Source of the DNA: an uncultured bacterium
Lineage (GTDB): Bacteria; Bacillota; Clostridia; Christensenellales; Borkfalkiaceae
Length of the DNA stretch: 9,435 nucleotides
NCBI GenBank assembly: GCA_934871445.1
Contig: CAKXBD010000083.1
Span: 1-9,435 of the forward strand
Reading direction: 5' to 3'
Shown here: piece after piece, positions 6,562 to 9,435 of the stretch
Layout of the letters: each line of letters starts with the position of its first letter
How positions within the stretch are numbered: position 1 is the stretch's first letter
The notes under the pieces: model-generated
Told to the model about the DNA's origin: nothing
What the model saw: only the letters and a program-made list of their open reading frames with translations
The model's database searches: none
Position numbers and translations under genes: made by a program

Positions 6562-8100
6562 CTACCAATAAAGTTGTATCCCGTTAGAAATAAGAAATTC
6601 TTGAAAAATTTTCAGTTTGTTTTTATCGTTTCGAATTTCACGCGGCGATAAGCCATAATCCAGTGAATAGGCAGCCAATAATCCCGCAGCTTCCCCTATA
6701 TTCCATTCTGTGGGATGTAAGCGGAAACAACCGTTCGTCAAATGTGTGGTCCCTATATTTTTACAGGCGGGAAGAAGATTTTTCATTCTGACAGGAATAA
6801 ACGCTCCGAGGGGAATGGTAAACGGCTTGCTCGGCTTATAAAAGAAAGAATGCGTGACAGTCGTGATATGCAAATCAATGGGATAGCTCCCCACACCTAC
6901 ACTGTCGAAAAAGGCAGGATTTCCCTCCGGAGATATCTCGTTTTCCCGAACGGTAAAATCTGCTTTAATGCGCCTGCTTTCACGGACATAATAGCTTTTT
7001 GTCAAGCCGTTTTCCGTACCGACGATTTCTCCGTCGGGGCAGAAAAACGGATATCCTCTGCCCCCTTCCCGCGGAGCTTCGGTCTGTAACCAATAAAAAA
7101 ACGAAAGCGTAAGCTGTCGAGCGGCTTCCTTGTTTTCTGCGTCATTTTTACTATCGAAAGTATTTCCCATAAAATAGTCGTTTTGCGGCCAATTCAAAAG
7201 CGTTACGTCATACGGCTCGTATTTGTCCTTAAAATGTGCGGCGCAAACGATGCGTCGATAAGTAAATAATCCAAATAATCGCTTTCCTGCCTCGTCCGTT
7301 TCCCCGTCATACATACCAAAGCGCTTTGCCTTTCCCGTAGCCGAATCGGGACCGTACATACTCAAAACGGGATATTTGTCGTATGGCTGAATAAGCCTTT
7401 TGAAATACTCGTACTCCTGCGGCCTTTCGATGACGAAATCCCCCTTTCGCCTGTCCGTAAACGCCAAAGTCCAGGTTACAGGTTGTCTATCCGAAGAATT
7501 TGCCAAACGAGCAGCAGACGGCTCGCCCGTCTCCTCGCGGCTTTCCGCTCCGGAGGTATATTCGCAGCCGCTTTCATAAATTAATTCGCCTTCGTCCGAT
7601 CCGTCCAAATAATATTTTCCCGTCACGTGATATTCTTCTTCTGGACAGACGATATAAAGAGCTCGGATTTCGTCCCCGCAGACCTCCGCTCGTTTCAAAA
7701 GGCTGGAATAAAAAACCTTCAACGTACCCGAAGCGAGAAACGGTTCTAACATTTCCATGAGCAATTTCAAGGCCAATTTAGGAGGATGAGCTAACCTGCT
7801 CACCGTAGAGCCACCCGGACAAAAATAGTCCTTGTTTTTTAATGAGTCGATAATGTATGGATGCGAGCGATAATGTTCACGCACTTTATTTCTGTATGCC
7901 CGATAGGAGGCAGTACATCCCGTCTCCTCAATGAACTTGTGTTCGTCGGGAGGCACGGCCTGAACGGTCAGCTGTCCCCCAAGCCAATCGGATTCAGCAA
8001 ATAAAAAAGTACGTCTTCCCGTTTTCGCGGCAGAATAAGCCGCGAGAGTCCCGCCCAAGCTCCCGCCGTAGATGATGACGTCCGCCGATAATTCTTTCAT
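6562..8100 (-). CDS. FAD-dependent oxidoreductase (PF12831-like)
   Basis: Seen: 512 aa. The N-terminus has a Rossmann dinucleotide-binding motif, ADVIIYGGSLGGTLAAYSAA (6-25), in which the usual first GxG appears as GGS. ESDWLGGQLTVQAVPPDEHK (36-55) and GCTASYRAYR (61-70) follow, a signature I associate with the FAD_oxidored family. The C-terminal part has SYPIDLHITTVT (about 405-416), IPLGAFIPVRMKNLLPAC and GTTHLTNGCFRLHPTEWNIG (450-469), typical of the FAD-binding return segment. There is no signal peptide. Known: members oxidise varied substrates and are often mis-annotated as xanthan lyase. Context: it is the last gene of an operon with a sugar permease and a ROK protein, and its ATG overlaps the ROK stop (ATGA). 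The GGGGG before the start acts as ribosome binding site. Inferred: oxidation of a sugar or glycoside; substrate unknown. Confidence 0.88.
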   Translation of the reverse strand: MKELSADVIIYGGSLGGTLAAYSAAKTGRRTFLFAESDWLGGQLTVQAVPPDEHKFIEETGCTASYRAYRNKVREHYRSHPYIIDSLKNKDYFCPGGSTVSRLAHPPKLALKLLMEMLEPFLASGTLKVFYSSLLKRAEVCGDEIRALYIVCPEEEYHVTGKYYLDGSDEGELIYESGCEYTSGAESREETGEPSAARLANSSDRQPVTWTLAFTDRRKGDFVIERPQEYEYFKRLIQPYDKYPVLSMYGPDSATGKAKRFGMYDGETDEAGKRLFGLFTYRRIVCAAHFKDKYEPYDVTLLNWPQNDYFMGNTFDSKNDAENKEAARQLTLSFFYWLQTEAPREGGRGYPFFCPDGEIVGTENGLTKSYYVRESRRIKADFTVRENEISPEGNPAFFDSVGVGSYPIDLHITTVTHSFFYKPSKPFTIPLGAFIPVRMKNLLPACKNIGTTHLTNGCFRLHPTEWNIGEAAGLLAAYSLDYGLSPREIRNDKNKLKIFQEFLISNGIQLYW

Positions 8101-8942
8101 AAATTTGCCCCCAAATAATATGCGCCCAACATTCCCGCAGCATTTCCGGCTTTTGCCCGACGCAAGTCAAATCCGCAAGCGCAAAATTTCTCAAAAAAAT
8201 TCCCCATTCCGTCCGTAACTCCGCCGCCTAAAATACAGATATCGAACGGGCTGATTTTCTGAATTTTTTCCAAAAGTATTTTTAGCCGTTCCGTGAGTTC
8301 CCCGCATAGAGCCAAAGCCCTTGGATTTCCCTTTTCCGCGGCCGAAAACAAATTGTCCTTTGGAATCCCTCGTTCCTCAGCCTGTCGATTAATGGTTCGG
8401 CCGGAGAGATATTGTTCCGCACAGCCTCTTTTACCGCAGTTGCAGGGTAAACCACTCTCCTCGATGACGATATGCCCAAATAGAGCATAATTATTTTTTT
8501 CATCGGCTTTCAGCCGCCCGTTTACGGCATAAGCCCCGCCTATGCCCGAACCGAGCGTCAGCATAACGACCTTTTTTGTCCTATACTCCTCTGTGAGCAG
8601 AAGTTCCCCGAGCAGCGCGGCATGACCGTCATTAATTGCTATACAGGGCAAGCCGTAATGCTGTCTTACCCAAGTATATAAATTAAAGCCTGTATATTCG
8701 GGTAAATTGTCGGTGGCATAGACCACTATGCCGGAATGGGTATCTATCCGGCCGGCAGAGGAGATACATAGAGCAGAAACGCAGGATAAATCGAATTTTT
8801 GTATAGCGCGGGACAGAGACTCGACGATTCCTTCCAGCCCGTGCGAGGTATCCGTAGGAGTGACGGCCGTCCGCAGGAGACGGCCGTCCTCAATAATTCC
8901 GCTCTTGATATTCGTTGCCCCAATATCGACGCAAAGTTTCAT
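8097..8942 (-). CDS. ROK-family sugar kinase-like protein
   Basis: Seen: 281 aa. MKLCVDIGATNIKSGII (1-17) is the phosphate-1 motif. IAINDGHAALLGEL (101-114) carries the catalytic-type Asp105. LTLGSGIGGAYAVNGRL (129-144 region) is the phosphate-2 motif, and FGHIVIEESGLPCNCGKRGC (155-174) contains zinc-ligand candidates His157, Cys167, Cys169 and Cys174. ILGGGVTD (237-244) is the adenosine motif. There is no N-terminal HTH, so it is kinase-like rather than a NagC/Mlc-type repressor. Odd: the family ExGH motif reads LFGH (154-157), with Leu replacing the sugar-contacting Glu, and ENDAN reads INDGH. Expected reaction: ATP-dependent phosphorylation of a sugar imported by the upstream transporter, with altered specificity likely. 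The RBS AAGGAG overlaps the permease stop 13 nt upstream. A substrate such as glucose should not be assumed. Confidence 0.92.
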   Translation of the reverse strand: MKLCVDIGATNIKSGIIEDGRLLRTAVTPTDTSHGLEGIVESLSRAIQKFDLSCVSALCISSAGRIDTHSGIVVYATDNLPEYTGFNLYTWVRQHYGLPCIAINDGHAALLGELLLTEEYRTKKVVMLTLGSGIGGAYAVNGRLKADEKNNYALFGHIVIEESGLPCNCGKRGCAEQYLSGRTINRQAEERGIPKDNLFSAAEKGNPRALALCGELTERLKILLEKIQKISPFDICILGGGVTDGMGNFFEKFCACGFDLRRAKAGNAAGMLGAYYLGANL

Positions 8943-8946
8943 AGAA

Positions 8947-8954
8947 AAACTCTC
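8947..8954 (-). promoter_or_regulatory. ribosome binding site of the ROK gene overlapping the permease end
   Basis: The minus strand reads GATAAGGAGAG across the permease TAA stop, with AAGGAG centred about 8-12 nt before the ROK ATG at 8942. The overlap indicates translational coupling of kinase and transporter. Confidence 0.6.
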
Positions 8955-8955
8955 C

Positions 8956-9435
8956 TTATCCTTTCACGCTGCCCACCGTGAGCCCGCGGACGAAAAATTT
9001 CTGAACGAAGGGATACGCGCAGACGATAGGAAAAATACTGACGATAATCATAGCGGCTTCGATATATGTCTTTTGGTGGTAGAGCTGCTGATCACCGAGA
9101 ATATCCGGCACGGAATTAATTTTATTGAGAATGAACATAGAAAGCGGATAATAATTTTCCGCGTTTATGAGGTATAAAAGCGCATTGAAGTAGTTGTTCC
9201 AGTAAGTCACCGCCGTAAACAGAGCCACGCTGGAAATCGCGGGCAGCAATACGGGCATGAGTATTCCCGCCAAAATACGCGCATTTCCCGCACCGTCGAT
9301 ACGAGCGGACTCCTCTAACTCCGCGGGGACTCCCTCCAAGGCATTTTTTAATAAAATGAGGTTGTAAACTTGAACGAGGGAGGGCAAAACGAGAGCGAAC
9401 GGAGTATTGAGTAAGCCCAAAATTTTCATAACGAA
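8956..9435 (-). CDS. carbohydrate ABC transporter permease, LplC/YtcP-like (5' end outside window)
   Basis: Seen: the C-terminal 159 residues. The frame stays open to the right edge (codons for Phe-Val precede the first Met), so the ATG at 9429 is internal. LGLLNTPFALVLPSLVQVYN is typical of MalG-type permeases. The cytoplasmic EAA loop is present (PAELEESARIDGAGNARILA followed by GILMPVLLP), as are later hydrophobic membrane segments and the C-terminal end RGLTVGSVKG common in LplC-like proteins. Known: such proteins pair with a second permease, a solute-binding lipoprotein and an ATPase to import sugars or oligosaccharides; the EAA loop contacts the ATPase. Context: first visible gene of the operon, 13 nt before the ROK gene. 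The partner components should lie to the right of the window. Confidence 0.93.
   Translation of the reverse strand, partial: FVMKILGLLNTPFALVLPSLVQVYNLILLKNALEGVPAELEESARIDGAGNARILAGILMPVLLPAISSVALFTAVTYWNNYFNALLYLINAENYYPLSMFILNKINSVPDILGDQQLYHQKTYIEAAMIIVSIFPIVCAYPFVQKFFVRGLTVGSVKG

Overview
The window looks like chromosomal DNA from a Clostridia-type Firmicute, probably a gut saccharolytic lineage. The support is an LplC/YtcP-like sugar ABC permease, a ROK kinase, an AraC regulator with a cupin sensor, strong AAGGAG-type ribosome binding sites, and moderate GC in genes against AT-rich intergenic DNA. The genus cannot be fixed from the sequence.

Left part (1-4317): a large minus-strand gene encodes a DUF5107 protein with a C-terminal TPR array (1084 aa). 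Another minus-strand gene follows it directly; only its RBS and start codon lie inside the window. The DUF5107 gene is divergent from a plus-strand AraC-family regulator. The 5' ends are only about 0.14-0.2 kb apart, and this gap holds a good promoter on each strand plus a 10-bp direct repeat that may be the operator. The regulator probably starts at base 3475, not 3415.

Middle part (4318-6561): 2.2 kb of AT-rich DNA without a convincing intact gene. Read closely on the minus strand, it holds at least five stretches of protein-like sequence, all in the same direction. Most are interrupted by stops or frame changes. This looks like a decayed gene string, possibly a degraded mobile or accessory island; none of the five could be assigned to a family. 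The part ends with two clear intrinsic terminators. One points rightward (6366-6399) with no intact gene before it. The other points leftward (6488-6522) and closes the operon on the right.

Right part (6562-9435): a minus-strand operon, read right to left. It contains the 3' part of a carbohydrate ABC permease gene, a ROK-family sugar kinase/regulator-like protein, and an FAD-dependent oxidoreductase with the PF12831-type GGQL...PPDEH...GCTASYR signature. The genes are tightly coupled: 13 nt between permease and ROK gene, and an ATGA overlap between ROK gene and oxidoreductase. The inferred role is uptake of a saccharide or glycoside followed by phosphorylation and redox modification. The substrate is unknown. 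The ROK protein lacks the usual Glu of the ExGH sugar-binding motif, so it may act on an unusual sugar or may not be a normal hexokinase.

No CRISPR array, tRNA, rRNA or intact transposase was seen. The most interesting points are the ROK active-site substitution inside a permease/ROK/FAD operon, the compact DUF5107/AraC divergent control region, and the graveyard of unidentified genes.
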